DNA from: Streptomyces olivochromogenes
GTDB taxonomy: Bacteria > Actinomycetota > Actinomycetes > Streptomycetales > Streptomycetaceae
DNA length: 64,000 nucleotides
Direction: 5' to 3'
NCBI RefSeq assembly: GCF_021538895.1
Contig: NZ_JADDRL010000026.1
Coordinates: 1 to 64,000, forward strand
Below, one piece after another: positions 9,278-18,230 of the stretch (positions are counted from its first letter, which is position 1; each line of letters begins with the position of its first letter). The notes beneath the pieces were generated by a model that worked only from the letters and a program-made list of their open reading frames with translations, had not been told where the DNA came from and did not search any database. The position numbers and the translations under genes were made by a program.

Positions 9278-9877
9278 TCAGCCCGCGTCCGGCAGCTCCC
9301 TTCCGGCGGCTCGGCCCACCGGACCCACAGCGCCCACGGCGCCGTCCGCGGGCTGCGTGCCGTCCGTGTCCTGGCGGGGCTGGGGCAGGACCGGCTGGAG
9401 CACCAGCATGCGCTCGACGATACGGACGAACATCCCCACGTCCCGTATCAGGTCGTCGGCGTCGCGGCGGGTGGCGGCGCCCTGGATGCCCGCCTCGGCG
9501 CGGGCGCGGCGGGTGGCTCCGGCGGCGAACAGCGCGCTCCACTCGGTGAGCTCGGGAGCGATCTCGGGGAGCACTTCCCAGGCGCTGCGGATGCGTGCGC
9601 GGCGTCGTGGTGAGGTCTCCGGGCGGCCGAGGGCGGCCAGGACGGCGGCGGCGGTGCGCAGGGCGGCCAGGTGGGCCGTCGCATAGCGCTCGTTGGGGGT
9701 TTCGAGGACGGCGGCCTCGTCCAGTCCGGCACGGGCCTGGGCGAGCAGGTCGAGGGCGGCGGGCGGGGCCGTGGCCCGGCGGAGCACGGGGTGCACGTCG
9801 CTCGCCGGGCCGTTCAGTGAGGGGGCAGGGCCGGTGGCGCGGCGCCGGCGGGCGGCGGCTGCGGGCGAGTTGGCCAT
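9278..9877 (-). CDS. SAV_6107-like HEPN-domain protein
   Basis: 199-residue helical protein of the SAV_6107-like HEPN family. The centre contains RYATAH (about residues 64-69), matching the Rx4-6H motif that forms the RNase active site in catalytic HEPN proteins. The N-terminus is an Arg/Ala-rich disordered tail and the C-terminus is Pro/Gly-rich. AGGAGG lies seven bases before the ATG. No MNT nucleotidyltransferase or other antitoxin is next to it, so a toxin role is not supported by context. A small inverted repeat lies upstream. Confidence 0.82.
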   Translation of the reverse strand: MANSPAAAARRRRATGPAPSLNGPASDVHPVLRRATAPPAALDLLAQARAGLDEAAVLETPNERYATAHLAALRTAAAVLAALGRPETSPRRRARIRSAWEVLPEIAPELTEWSALFAAGATRRARAEAGIQGAATRRDADDLIRDVGMFVRIVERMLVLQPVLPQPRQDTDGTQPADGAVGAVGPVGRAAGRELPDAG

Positions 9878-9901
9878 GACGAACCTCCTGTCGTCTGGGT
9901 G

Positions 9902-9928
9902 ACGGCATGCCCTGATACGGGATGCCGT
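9902..9928. promoter_or_regulatory. Imperfect inverted repeat upstream of the HEPN gene
   Basis: Arms ACGGCAT and ATGCCGT flank a 13-base centre that itself pairs CCC with GGG, giving a stem with one bulge. It sits 25 bases upstream of the HEPN start and could be an operator or leader hairpin. I have no evidence for a specific binding protein. Confidence 0.35.
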
Positions 9929-10005
9929 ATGTGCCCATCGTGAGGTATGGCACTGACAATCCGTTCTGACCTGGGCTTTTGCTTCGATCGCAGGTTCGGG
10001 TTAGT

Positions 10006-10031
10006 TTTTGCACTGACCAGTCAGTTCAAAA
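10006..10031. promoter_or_regulatory. Probable TetR-family operator controlling the ABC/YhgE/TetR operon
   Basis: A 26-base dyad: inner arms ACTGAC and GTCAGT around a CA centre, one mismatched pair, then outer arms TTTTG and CAAAA. A second degenerate half-site (GTCGGTTCAAAC) follows directly at 10035-10046. It ends 27 bases before the first gene of an operon whose last gene encodes a TetR repressor, so autoregulation is the natural reading. The symmetry is seen in the sequence; the identity of the binder is inferred. Confidence 0.72.
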
Positions 10032-10058
10032 CCAGTCGGTTCAAACAAAGGGGGGACC

Positions 10059-10862
10059 GTGGACGGCGTCGCTGTCACAGCCGAGGGCCTGGGACTCAAA
10101 GGGCCTCGCGGCTGGGCGTTCCGCGGGATCACCGTCGATGCCGCGCCCGGCGCGCTGATCGCGGTGGAGGGCCCGTCCGGGTCCGGCCGCACCTGCCTGC
10201 TGCTCGCGCTCACCGGCCGTATGAAGGCCACCGAGGGGTCGGCGACCGTGGCCGGGGCACGGCTGCCCAAGCAGCTGGCCGCGGTGCGCCGCGTCAGCGC
10301 GCTGGCCCATGTCGCCGGGGTCACCGACCTGGACCCGGCCCTGACCGTCGGCGAGCACCTGCGCGAACGGGCGCTGCTGCAGCGGCGGTTCGGGGACTCG
10401 CTGCGCGGGCTGCTGCGGCCGCGCCGGGAGCGGTCCCTGGAGGCCGGCCTGCGGATCGAGGCCGCGCTGGCCGCCGCCGGGCTCGACCGGGAGGACCTGC
10501 CCAAGGGTTCCCGGACGGCCGTGCGGGACCTGGAGCGGATGGAGGCGCTGCGGCTCTCCGTCGCCCTGGCCCTCATCGGGCGCCCGCAGTTGCTCGGCGT
10601 GGACGACGTCGATCTGAAGCTCTCGGGCACGGAGCGGGTCGAGGTCTGGAAGCTGCTGAAGTCCCTGGCCGACGCCGGGACGACGGTCGTCGCGGTGTGC
10701 AGCGAGGCCCCCGAGGGCGCCGTCGTCGTGCGCACCGGAGCGTCCGCGGACGACGCGCCGGCCGCGAAGGACGCCACGGCCGCGGACGAGAAGAACACGA
10801 CGGACGAGGGCAACGAGGGGAAGGAGGCCGGCGATGCGCTCGTCGCGACTGGCCGCGCTTGA
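10059..10862 (+). CDS. Degenerate ABC-transporter-like ATP-binding protein
   Basis: 267-residue ABC-fold protein. The Walker A site reads GPSGSGRT, with Arg in place of the nearly invariant Lys. The signature region is LERMEALRLSVALALIGRP instead of LSGGQ, and the Walker B end is LLGVDDVD, with Asp where the catalytic Glu normally sits. These changes suggest weak or no ATP hydrolysis. The C-terminal 45 residues are Asp/Ala/Lys-rich and disordered. GTG at 10059 has a GGGGGG ribosome site. The end overlaps the YhgE-type gene by 29 bases, so the two are probably made together and interact. Confidence 0.75.
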   Translation: MDGVAVTAEGLGLKGPRGWAFRGITVDAAPGALIAVEGPSGSGRTCLLLALTGRMKATEGSATVAGARLPKQLAAVRRVSALAHVAGVTDLDPALTVGEHLRERALLQRRFGDSLRGLLRPRRERSLEAGLRIEAALAAAGLDREDLPKGSRTAVRDLERMEALRLSVALALIGRPQLLGVDDVDLKLSGTERVEVWKLLKSLADAGTTVVAVCSEAPEGAVVVRTGASADDAPAAKDATAADEKNTTDEGNEGKEAGDALVATGRA

Positions 10863-12918
10863 GCTGAGGCGGTTCGGCCGGGGGAAGCTGCCGCGTGCCG
10901 CGCTGGTCGCGCTCACGGTGCTCCCCCTGCTCTACGGCGCCCTGTACCTGTGGTCCTTCTGGGACCCGTACAGCCGGCTCGACCGCATCCCCGTGGCGCT
11001 CGTGAACGACGACCGGGGGGCGACCGCGGCCGGCAAGAAGGTCTCGGCGGGCGACGACATCGTCGCGGGACTGCGCGACAGCGACACCTTCGAGTGGCAC
11101 GAGGTGAGCGCCCGTGAGGCGCGCCGGGGCGTCGAGGACGGCACCTACTACCTCTCGCTCACCATGCCCACCGACTTCAGCCGGCGCGTCGCCTCCAGCT
11201 CGGGCAGCTCTCCCGAGACGGGCGCCCTCCAGGTGCGGACGAACGACGCCAACAACTACATCGTCGGGCAGATCTCCCGGACGGTGTTCAGCGAGGTGCG
11301 CACGGCCGCGTCCACCAAGACGTCCCGGTCCTTCCTGGACCGGATCTTCATCTCCTTCTCCGACATCCACGGCGAGACCGTGAAGGCCGCGAAGGGCGCC
11401 GACAAGCTGAACGGCGGCATCGGGAAGGCCGAGCGGGGCTCCAAGGACCTCGCCGACGGCCTGACGGACGCCAAGAGCGGCAGCGGCAAGCTCTCCAAGG
11501 GCCTGAAGAAGCTCAACAAGGGCGCGGGCGACCTGGAGGACGGCACGAAGCGGGTCGCCGAGGGCACGCAGACCCTGGCCGACAACGTCAACGGGGTCTA
11601 CGCGAAGGCCGGCCCGTTCGTGAAGGACAACGAGAAGACCATCGGCGACACGGCCCAGCTCGTCGCCGACTCGGCCAAGGCGGTCCGCCACAACCTCGAC
11701 GTCCTGGTGAGGACCGCCCCGACCGCCGCCAAGGCCGCCCACGCGGCCTCCACCACGCTGAACGAGGTCTACACGGCGCGCTGCGAGACCGCGACGCTGC
11801 CCGACGTCATCTGCCCGGACCTGAAGAAGGCCAAGGAGGCCGCCGCCGACGTCGCGACGATCGCGGACGACCTCAACACCCTGATCGCCGACCAGGACGG
11901 GGACCTGAAGACGCTCCGCGCGAACCTGAGCACGCTCCAGAAGCAGGCCCAGGGGCTCGCCGACCGCTCGCCGCACCTGTACGAGGACATCGACGACGCC
12001 GTCAAGCGGATCAACCGGCTGAACGACGGCGCCGGCAAGGTGGCATCGGGCGCGAGGCAGCTGCACACCGGGCTCGGCACGGCCAGGACCGGCGCGACCG
12101 ACCTGGACGAGGGCGTCGGCAAGCTCAAGACCGGCGCCGAGGACCTCAACGGCGGCATGTACAAGCTGGTCGACGGCTCCGGAAAGCTGGCCGGCGGGCT
12201 GCACGACGGGGCGCGGCAGATCCCCGACTACGACCGGCAGGACCGCGACCGGCGCACCGGGGTGATGGCCGACCCGGTCCAGCTCGCCGCCAAGGACCTG
12301 CACAAGGCACCCAACTACGGCACCGGGTTCGCCCCTTACTTCATCCCGCTGTCCCTGTGGGTGGGCGCGATGGTGGCGTACATGCTGATCCCGCCGCTCA
12401 ACCGGCGTGCCCTCGCGGCCGGTTCGGCCGCCTGGCGGATCGCGCTGGCGGGCTGGCTGCCGGTGGTGGCGGTCGGCGTGGTGCAGACCCTGGCCCTGAT
12501 GTCCGTCCTGCACTGGGCGATCGGCCTGCAGCTGGCGCGGGCGGCCGGGACGGTCGGCTTCCTGTGCCTGGTGACGGCGTGCTTCGCGGCGCTCGTGCAG
12601 TGGCTGAACGCGCGCTTCGGAGCGGCGGGCCGGATCCTCGTCCTCGCCCTGCTGATGCTCCAGCTCACCTCGGCCGGCGGCACCTATCCCGTGCAGACCA
12701 GCCCGGGCTTCTTCAACGCGATCCACCCCTTCCTGCCGATGAGCTACGTCGTCGCGGCCCTGCGGAGGCTGATCACGGGCGGCGGCCTCGGCCCGGTGTG
12801 GCAGGCCTGCGCCGTGCTGTTCGCCTTCACGGCCGGTGCCCTGGCGCTCACCGCGCTGTCCGCCCGCCGCCGCCAGGTGTGGACCCTGGACCGGCTGCAC
12901 CCGGAGCTGAGCCTGTGA
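10834..12918 (+). CDS. YhgE/Pip-family membrane protein
   Basis: 694-residue membrane protein. It has one N-terminal helix (ALVALTVLPLLYGALYLWSF), a large extracytoplasmic region of about 480 residues and five C-terminal helices (about residues 505-680), the YhgE/Pip (ABC-2-like) layout. The middle repeats a Lys/Leu/Gly-rich heptad-like pattern (GSKDLADGL, GSGKLSKGL, GAGDLEDGT, GATDLDEGV) typical of the family and expected to form long helices. AAGGAGG precedes the ATG at 10834, inside the upstream gene. Relatives include the phage infection protein Pip; the physiological role is unclear. Confidence 0.88.
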   Translation: MRSSRLAALELRRFGRGKLPRAALVALTVLPLLYGALYLWSFWDPYSRLDRIPVALVNDDRGATAAGKKVSAGDDIVAGLRDSDTFEWHEVSAREARRGVEDGTYYLSLTMPTDFSRRVASSSGSSPETGALQVRTNDANNYIVGQISRTVFSEVRTAASTKTSRSFLDRIFISFSDIHGETVKAAKGADKLNGGIGKAERGSKDLADGLTDAKSGSGKLSKGLKKLNKGAGDLEDGTKRVAEGTQTLADNVNGVYAKAGPFVKDNEKTIGDTAQLVADSAKAVRHNLDVLVRTAPTAAKAAHAASTTLNEVYTARCETATLPDVICPDLKKAKEAAADVATIADDLNTLIADQDGDLKTLRANLSTLQKQAQGLADRSPHLYEDIDDAVKRINRLNDGAGKVASGARQLHTGLGTARTGATDLDEGVGKLKTGAEDLNGGMYKLVDGSGKLAGGLHDGARQIPDYDRQDRDRRTGVMADPVQLAAKDLHKAPNYGTGFAPYFIPLSLWVGAMVAYMLIPPLNRRALAAGSAAWRIALAGWLPVVAVGVVQTLALMSVLHWAIGLQLARAAGTVGFLCLVTACFAALVQWLNARFGAAGRILVLALLMLQLTSAGGTYPVQTSPGFFNAIHPFLPMSYVVAALRRLITGGGLGPVWQACAVLFAFTAGALALTALSARRRQVWTLDRLHPELSL

Positions 12919-13610
12919 CCTCGCCCGAGGCCCCCGGTTCCGGGTCCGCCGGGCAGGCCGTTCCTGTGAGAATCGGGGGCATGGAAAGCAGCAGCGCCAC
13001 GTCCGGCGGCAGCACCCGCCGCGAGGCCACCCGGCAGAAGCTCTACGAGGCCGCCGTCACGCTCATCGCCGAGCAGGGCTTCTCCGCCACCACCGTGGAC
13101 GAGATCGCCGAGCGGGCCGGGGTCGCGAAGGGCACGGTCTACTACAACTTCGCGAGCAAGTCGGTCCTCTTCGAGGAGCTGCTGCGGCACGGCGTGGGGC
13201 TCCTCACCGCCTCGCTGCGGGAGGCGGCCGAGCTGACCGAGCGCACGGGCGGCAACAAGGTCGACGCGCTGGACGCGATGGTCCGCGCCGGGCTCGTCTT
13301 CATCGACCGCTACCCGGCCTTCACCCAGCTGTACGTGGCGGAGCTGTGGCGCACCAACCGGGCCTGGCAGTCCACACTGATGGTGGTCCGGCAGGAGGCC
13401 GTCGCCGTCGTGGAGGGCGTGCTGCGCGACGGCGTGGCGAACGGCGAGTTCAGCGAGGAGATCGACGTCCAGCTGACGGCGGCCGCGCTGGTCGGCATGG
13501 TCCTGGTGGCCGCGCTGGACTGGAAGTCGTTCCAGCCTGAGCGTTCCCTGGACGACGTCCACTCGGCGCTGTCCCGCCTGCTCCAGGGCCGGGTGAGCGG
13601 CAGGCGCTGA
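12915..13610 (+). CDS. TetR/AcrR-family transcriptional regulator
   Basis: Classic TetR repressor with the helix-turn-helix at RREATRQKLYEAAVTLI through GVAKGTVYYNFASKSVLFEELL, followed by an all-helical ligand domain. GTG at 12915 overlaps the YhgE stop (GTGA), gives 231 residues and keeps Streptomyces codon bias, so coupling is likely; an ATG at 12981 (209 residues) is an alternative. As the last gene of the operon it probably represses the operon through the dyad at 10006-10031. The inducer is unknown. Confidence 0.9.
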   Translation: MTSPEAPGSGSAGQAVPVRIGGMESSSATSGGSTRREATRQKLYEAAVTLIAEQGFSATTVDEIAERAGVAKGTVYYNFASKSVLFEELLRHGVGLLTASLREAAELTERTGGNKVDALDAMVRAGLVFIDRYPAFTQLYVAELWRTNRAWQSTLMVVRQEAVAVVEGVLRDGVANGEFSEEIDVQLTAAALVGMVLVAALDWKSFQPERSLDDVHSALSRLLQGRVSGRR

Positions 13611-13621
13611 GCCACCGAGGC

Positions 13622-13639
13622 GGTGCCCGACCGGGCACC
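13622..13639 (+). terminator. Hairpin after tetR, probable terminator
   Basis: Arms GGTGCCCG and CGGGCACC pair perfectly around a two-base AC loop, 12 bases after the tetR stop codon. There is no U-tract. The position makes it the best candidate for ending the ABC/YhgE/TetR transcript. Confidence 0.6.
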
Positions 13640-13672
13640 CTTCACGGCCCCCACGCGCGCGTACACGCGAAA

Positions 13673-13723
13673 GCGCCGGTCCGCCGTGCCCGCGTCCCCC
13701 GCGGGCCACCGTCGGACCGGCGC
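13673..13723. terminator. Large two-part hairpin
   Basis: Outer arms GCGCCGGTCCG and CGGACCGGCGC pair perfectly, with an inner CCCGC/GCGGG pair. It is the second stem-loop after tetR and may back up termination. It could also fold in a small RNA; nothing in the sequence decides this. Confidence 0.45.
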
Positions 13724-13762
13724 CTGTCGTGCTCCCCCGTTCCCGTGTTTCCCCGAATCTCG

Positions 13763-13786
13763 CTTCCGCCGACGGATCGGCGGAAG
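13763..13786. repeat. Perfect 10-base-pair hairpin
   Basis: Arms CTTCCGCCGA and TCGGCGGAAG are fully complementary around a CGGA tetraloop. It is 223 bases upstream of the phytoene-desaturase-like gene and 150 bases after tetR. A terminator, an operator or a structural RNA element are all possible. Confidence 0.5.
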
Positions 13787-14008
13787 GAGCGGAACAAGGG
13801 CGCGGGCTCCGTTCCGCCGCCCCGTGTCGGCGGTGCCGGCGCTGCGCCCCTCTCCGTGCCTCCACTGTCTCGTTCGCGCGGGCCGCTCCCCATCCGTGCG
13901 CGTACTCATCTCCGCGCCTAGGTACGGATACTCAGTCCTGCGCACTCAGGCTCACGGCGCCGGGCCTCGCGGACGGGACTGTCGGTGGCGGCGGATAAAG
14001 TCGCGGTC

Positions 14009-15517
14009 ATGGCACGGATTGCGGTGATCGGCGCCGGGACGGGCGCGATGGCGGCCGCCGCCCGGCTGGCCGTCGCGGGCCACCGGGTGGTGGTGTACGA
14101 GCGTACGGAGACGTACGGCGGCGCGGTGCGCCGGTTCGAGCGGGACGGGTTCGGCTTCGACACCGGCCCCGGTCTGCTGACCCTGCCCGCCGTCTACCGC
14201 GATCTGTTCGTCAAGACGGGCAAGGAACCGCTGGAGGACCGCGTCGAGCTGGTCCAGGTCGACCCGTCGTCCCGGCACGTCTTCGCGGACGGCACCGCCG
14301 TGTCCCTGCCGAACGCCTCGCGCGCGGGCGTCGTCTCGGCGCTGGACGAGGCCCTCGGGGCGGGCGCGGGACAGCGCTGGGGCGACTTCCTGGTACGGGC
14401 CCGCGAGGCCTGGGACCGCACCCGGCGGCCCCTGCTGGAGGAGCCCCTGTGGGCCGACTGGCGGGTCCTGACCGAGCGCGAGCCCTATCCGGCCGTGCCG
14501 CACAAGCGCCTGCTGCGCACCCGCCGGGCGGCCACGCTCGCCGAGATCGGCGCCTGGGAGCTGCGCGACCGCCGACTGGCCGCGCTGCTGGACAGCTACG
14601 CGCTCGCGTACGGCGTCGATCCCGGGACGGCCCCGGCGAGCGCCGCCGTACTGCCGTACATGGAGCACGCCTTCGGCACCTGGTACGTGCGCGGCGGCAT
14701 CCGGGAGCTGGCCCGCGCGGTCCACGAGCGGTGCGAGAAGCGGCGGGTCGAGTTCGCCTTCGGCGCCGAGGTCACCGGGATCGTGGACAAGGACGGCCGG
14801 GCCGCCGGGGTGGAGCTGGCCGACGGGACGGTGGCCGAGGCGGACTTCGTGGTCGGCCCCGGCCCCGGGCGGCTGGGCACGCTGATGGCGGGCCGGCGGC
14901 TGTACGGCGCGGACGCCGTGCGGCCGCGGGCGGAGGGCGACCGCCCGGGCCGTGTGGTGGTGTGTCTCGCGCTGCGCGGCGGGCGGGAGCCGGACGCGGC
15001 CCACCTCACCGTGGTGCACTCGCCCGACACCGAGGGCGAGCTCGGCGCGTACGCGACCGGGGTGGGCCCCGAGCGGCCCACGGTCCGGGTCCACCGCCCG
15101 GACGACCCGGCCCTGCGCCCCGACGCGGCGCACGAGTCCGTGGTGCTGACGGCGACGGTGCCGTCCGCGGCGGGGTACGACTGGGCGGCGCCAGGTGCCG
15201 CCGACGCCTTCGCGGACCGGATGGTCGGCGCCGCCGAGCGCGCGGTCCCGGGGCTGCGCGAGCGGACGCTGTGGCGCGAGGTCCGTACGCCCGTGGACAC
15301 CGAGCGGGAGACGGGGGCCGTGGGCGGCGCCGTCCCGCCGCCCGCGCTGGCCGCCGCGGAGACAGCCCTGTATCCGGCCAACGGCACGGCGATCGAGGGC
15401 CTGTTCAGTGTGGGCGGCTGGTCGCACCCGGGCGGCGGTCTGCCGCACGCCGGCATGTCGGGCGCGCTGGTGGCCGGACTGATCGTGGAGGGGCCGAAGT
15501 TCCCCGGCTCACAGTGA
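14009..15517 (+). CDS. CrtI/phytoene-desaturase-like FAD-dependent oxidoreductase
   Basis: 502-residue amine-oxidase/CrtI-superfamily flavoprotein. The Rossmann FAD motif is at the extreme N-terminus (IAVIGAGTGAMAAAARLAVAG) followed by the YERTETYGG and FDTGPGLLTLP segments of CrtI-like desaturases. The C-terminus has FSVGGWSHPGGGLPHAGMSG, the second FAD contact. No other carotenoid genes lie nearby, so the substrate is unknown. ATG at 14009 has no ribosome site but a possible -10 lies just upstream, consistent with a leaderless mRNA. It converges with the next gene, with only 10 bases between stops. Confidence 0.85.
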   Translation: MARIAVIGAGTGAMAAAARLAVAGHRVVVYERTETYGGAVRRFERDGFGFDTGPGLLTLPAVYRDLFVKTGKEPLEDRVELVQVDPSSRHVFADGTAVSLPNASRAGVVSALDEALGAGAGQRWGDFLVRAREAWDRTRRPLLEEPLWADWRVLTEREPYPAVPHKRLLRTRRAATLAEIGAWELRDRRLAALLDSYALAYGVDPGTAPASAAVLPYMEHAFGTWYVRGGIRELARAVHERCEKRRVEFAFGAEVTGIVDKDGRAAGVELADGTVAEADFVVGPGPGRLGTLMAGRRLYGADAVRPRAEGDRPGRVVVCLALRGGREPDAAHLTVVHSPDTEGELGAYATGVGPERPTVRVHRPDDPALRPDAAHESVVLTATVPSAAGYDWAAPGAADAFADRMVGAAERAVPGLRERTLWREVRTPVDTERETGAVGGAVPPPALAAAETALYPANGTAIEGLFSVGGWSHPGGGLPHAGMSGALVAGLIVEGPKFPGSQ

Positions 15518-15527
15518 GCCGGGGCGT

Positions 15528-16469
15528 TCAGAAACGGTACTGCTCGTCGTACCCGTTGCCCGGCTGCTGCTGGTTGCCCTGGTACGGGTAGGGCTGCTCG
15601 GCGGGGAGTTCGCCGCCGTAGGTCTCGTCGGTGCGCTGCTGCGGGACCCAGACGCCGCCGGCCGGGGTCGTCTCGCCGTAGCCGCCGGTGGCGTACTGGT
15701 CCTGGCCGTAGGACTGCTGCCCGTAGGACTGCTGGCCGCCGTAGGAGGTGTCGTACCCGGCGTCGTAGGTCTGGGTGCCGATGTACGGGTCGGAGTAGTT
15801 GGCGTACTGCTGCTGGCCGGTGGTGTCGTAGCCGTACTGCTGCTGGCCGTAGCCGGAGTAGTCGTACGCGTAGGTCTGGTCGGTGCCCTGGGCGGTGGCC
15901 GCGTAGGCCTGGCCCTGCGACTGGGCCTGGCCGGCGGAGGCGTAGGCGGAGTCGCCGTATATGCCGTAGGAGCCGGTGTCGTCCGGGAGGGGCTGCGGCT
16001 CGTAGACGGCGGTCGCCTCGGCCGCGGTGGGCTGGCCGGCACCGGAGGGCGTGAACACGTCGTCGCGGTCGTAGTCGTCGTCGCCGTACGCGACGTCGTC
16101 GCGGCCGTAGCCGTCCCGGTCGTCGTAGCCGCCCTCGGTCTCCAGGTCGGAGACCTCGAGCGTGGGGTCCTGGTGGTCCGGCTCGCCGCGGCGGCGCTTG
16201 CTGCCGCCCGCGTCGGGACGGTTGACCGCCCAGCCGGAGGCGAACCCGCGGCGGAACGACAGCGTGACGTAGGTCTGGCCGATCGCGAAGGCGGCGGCGC
16301 CCAGTCCGATCACGACGACCGACGGAATCAGGACACCGAGCACGACGCCGACGAAGCCCGCGAAGGCGAGCAGCCGCCAGCGCAGACGCGCCTTGTACTG
16401 CAACAGGACCTCGCCGAGCAGCCACAGCGCAACGATTCCGAACGCGATGTAGAGGACCGTCAAGCCCAT
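15528..16469 (-). CDS. Small membrane protein with a Tyr/Gln/Gly-rich prion-like cytoplasmic or exposed tail
   Basis: 313-residue protein of unknown function, recognisable as a conserved Streptomyces hypothetical next to metF. Residues about 1-70 hold two or three membrane helices (VLYIAFGIVALWLLGEVLL; LLAFAGFVGVVLGVLIPSVV). A charged linker rich in Asp/Arg follows (about 85-145). The last 155 or so residues are low complexity with about 26 tyrosines and many Gln, Gly and Ser, including GQQSYGQQSYGQDQY and GYGQQQYGYD, similar in style to the SYGQ repeats of FUS-type prion-like domains. The ATG has GGGAGAGGGG upstream. Confidence 0.8.
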   Translation of the reverse strand: MGLTVLYIAFGIVALWLLGEVLLQYKARLRWRLLAFAGFVGVVLGVLIPSVVVIGLGAAAFAIGQTYVTLSFRRGFASGWAVNRPDAGGSKRRRGEPDHQDPTLEVSDLETEGGYDDRDGYGRDDVAYGDDDYDRDDVFTPSGAGQPTAAEATAVYEPQPLPDDTGSYGIYGDSAYASAGQAQSQGQAYAATAQGTDQTYAYDYSGYGQQQYGYDTTGQQQYANYSDPYIGTQTYDAGYDTSYGGQQSYGQQSYGQDQYATGGYGETTPAGGVWVPQQRTDETYGGELPAEQPYPYQGNQQQPGNGYDEQYRF

Positions 16470-16525
16470 GTACGCCCCTCTCCCAGTGACCGCTACGCAG
16501 TGTGTCGTATTTTGGTGCGGCTGGT

Positions 16526-17484
<959 letters not shown>

Positions 17485-17516
17485 CCGAGCGGCGGCAAAT
17501 TGCCCGAATTGCCGAC

Positions 17517-17541
17517 TTCCTGTCCACCCCTTGGACAGGAA
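17517..17541. terminator. Perfect hairpin between thiE and metF
   Basis: Arms TTCCTGTCCA and TGGACAGGAA surround a five-base CCCCT loop, 39 bases after the thiE stop and about 33 bases upstream of the metF -35. Position fits a thiE terminator; an operator for metF is the alternative. A further GGACAGG copy follows at 17544-17550. Confidence 0.6.
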
Positions 17542-17579
17542 TCGGACAGGAGGAGGACATGCGGGCTGCTGTGCGGGGG

Positions 17580-18230
17580 TTACTCCGCGTGCCGGAGCCG
17601 CTTGGCGAACTGGGCCGCCGCCGCTCCCGGGTCGTCCGCCTCGGTGATCGCGCGGACCACCACCACCCGGCGGGCGCCCGCCTCCAGCACCTCGTCGAGG
17701 TTGCCGAGGTCGATGCCGCCGATGGCGAACCAGGGGCGGTCGGTGCCCAGCGAGGCCGTGTGGCGGAGCAGGTCCAGGCCGGGGGCGTGGCGGCCGGGCT
17801 TGGTGGGGGTGGGCCAGCACGGCCCGGTGCAGAAGTAGTCCACGCCCTCCTGGACGGCGGCGGCCTCCGCCTCGGACGCGGCGTGCGTGGACCGGCCGAT
17901 CAGCACGTCGTCGCCGAGGATCGCGCGGGCCGCGGGCACCGGGATGTCGCCCTGGCCCAGGTGCAGCACGTCGGCACCGGCGGCGTGGGCGACGTCCGCG
18001 CGGTCGTTGACCGCGAGCAGTCTGCCGTACCGGGCGCAGGCGTCGGCGAAGACCTCCAGGTGCGCCAGCTCCTCGGCCGCCTCCATGCCCTTGTCGCGCA
18101 GCTGCACGATGTCGACACCGCCGGCCAGGACCGCGTCCAGGAACTCCGGCAGGTCGCCCTGGCGCCTGCGGGCGTCGGTGCACAGGTAGACGCGGGCGTC
18201 GGCGAGCCGGGCGCGGGCGGTGTCGGGCAT
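17580..18230 (-). CDS. thiE: Thiamine-phosphate synthase
   Basis: Couples the pyrimidine pyrophosphate (HMP-PP) with thiazole phosphate to form thiamine phosphate. The 216-residue TIM-barrel protein shows [68 protein letters not shown] and [11 protein letters not shown], all matching the active-site loops. GGGGGAG precedes the ATG. Unlike thiO-thiS-thiG 2 kb away, no TPP riboswitch is seen in front of it. Confidence 0.95.
   Translation of the reverse strand: MPDTARARLADARVYLCTDARRRQGDLPEFLDAVLAGGVDIVQLRDKGMEAAEELAHLEVFADACARYGRLLAVNDRADVAHAAGADVLHLGQGDIPVPAARAILGDDVLIGRSTHAASEAEAAAVQEGVDYFCTGPCWPTPTKPGRHAPGLDLLRHTASLGTDRPWFAIGGIDLGNLDEVLEAGARRVVVVRAITEADDPGAAAAQFAKRLRHAE

Larger units (their letters stand above)
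13611..14008. other. Hairpin-rich intergenic region after the tetR operon
   Basis: This 398-base stretch has no reading frame with recognisable protein features. It holds a short terminator-like hairpin at 13622-13639, a larger one at 13673-13723, a perfect one at 13763-13786 and a weaker one with arms GCGGAAC (13789-13795) and GTTCCGC (13811-13817). Just before the next gene, GATAAAGT at 13993-14000 could be a -10 element for a leaderless transcript. Confidence 0.6.

Noticed and set aside
13642-13893. Minus-strand frame after tetR
   Set aside because: Composition is Arg/Gly/Pro-rich noise, there is no ribosome site and the region is full of hairpins.
15897-16060. Repeated TACTGCTGC/GTAGGACTGC-like DNA words that look like a CRISPR or tandem-repeat array
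   Set aside because: They are degenerate codons of the Tyr/Gln-rich tail of the 15528-16469 gene, with no constant repeat or spacer length.
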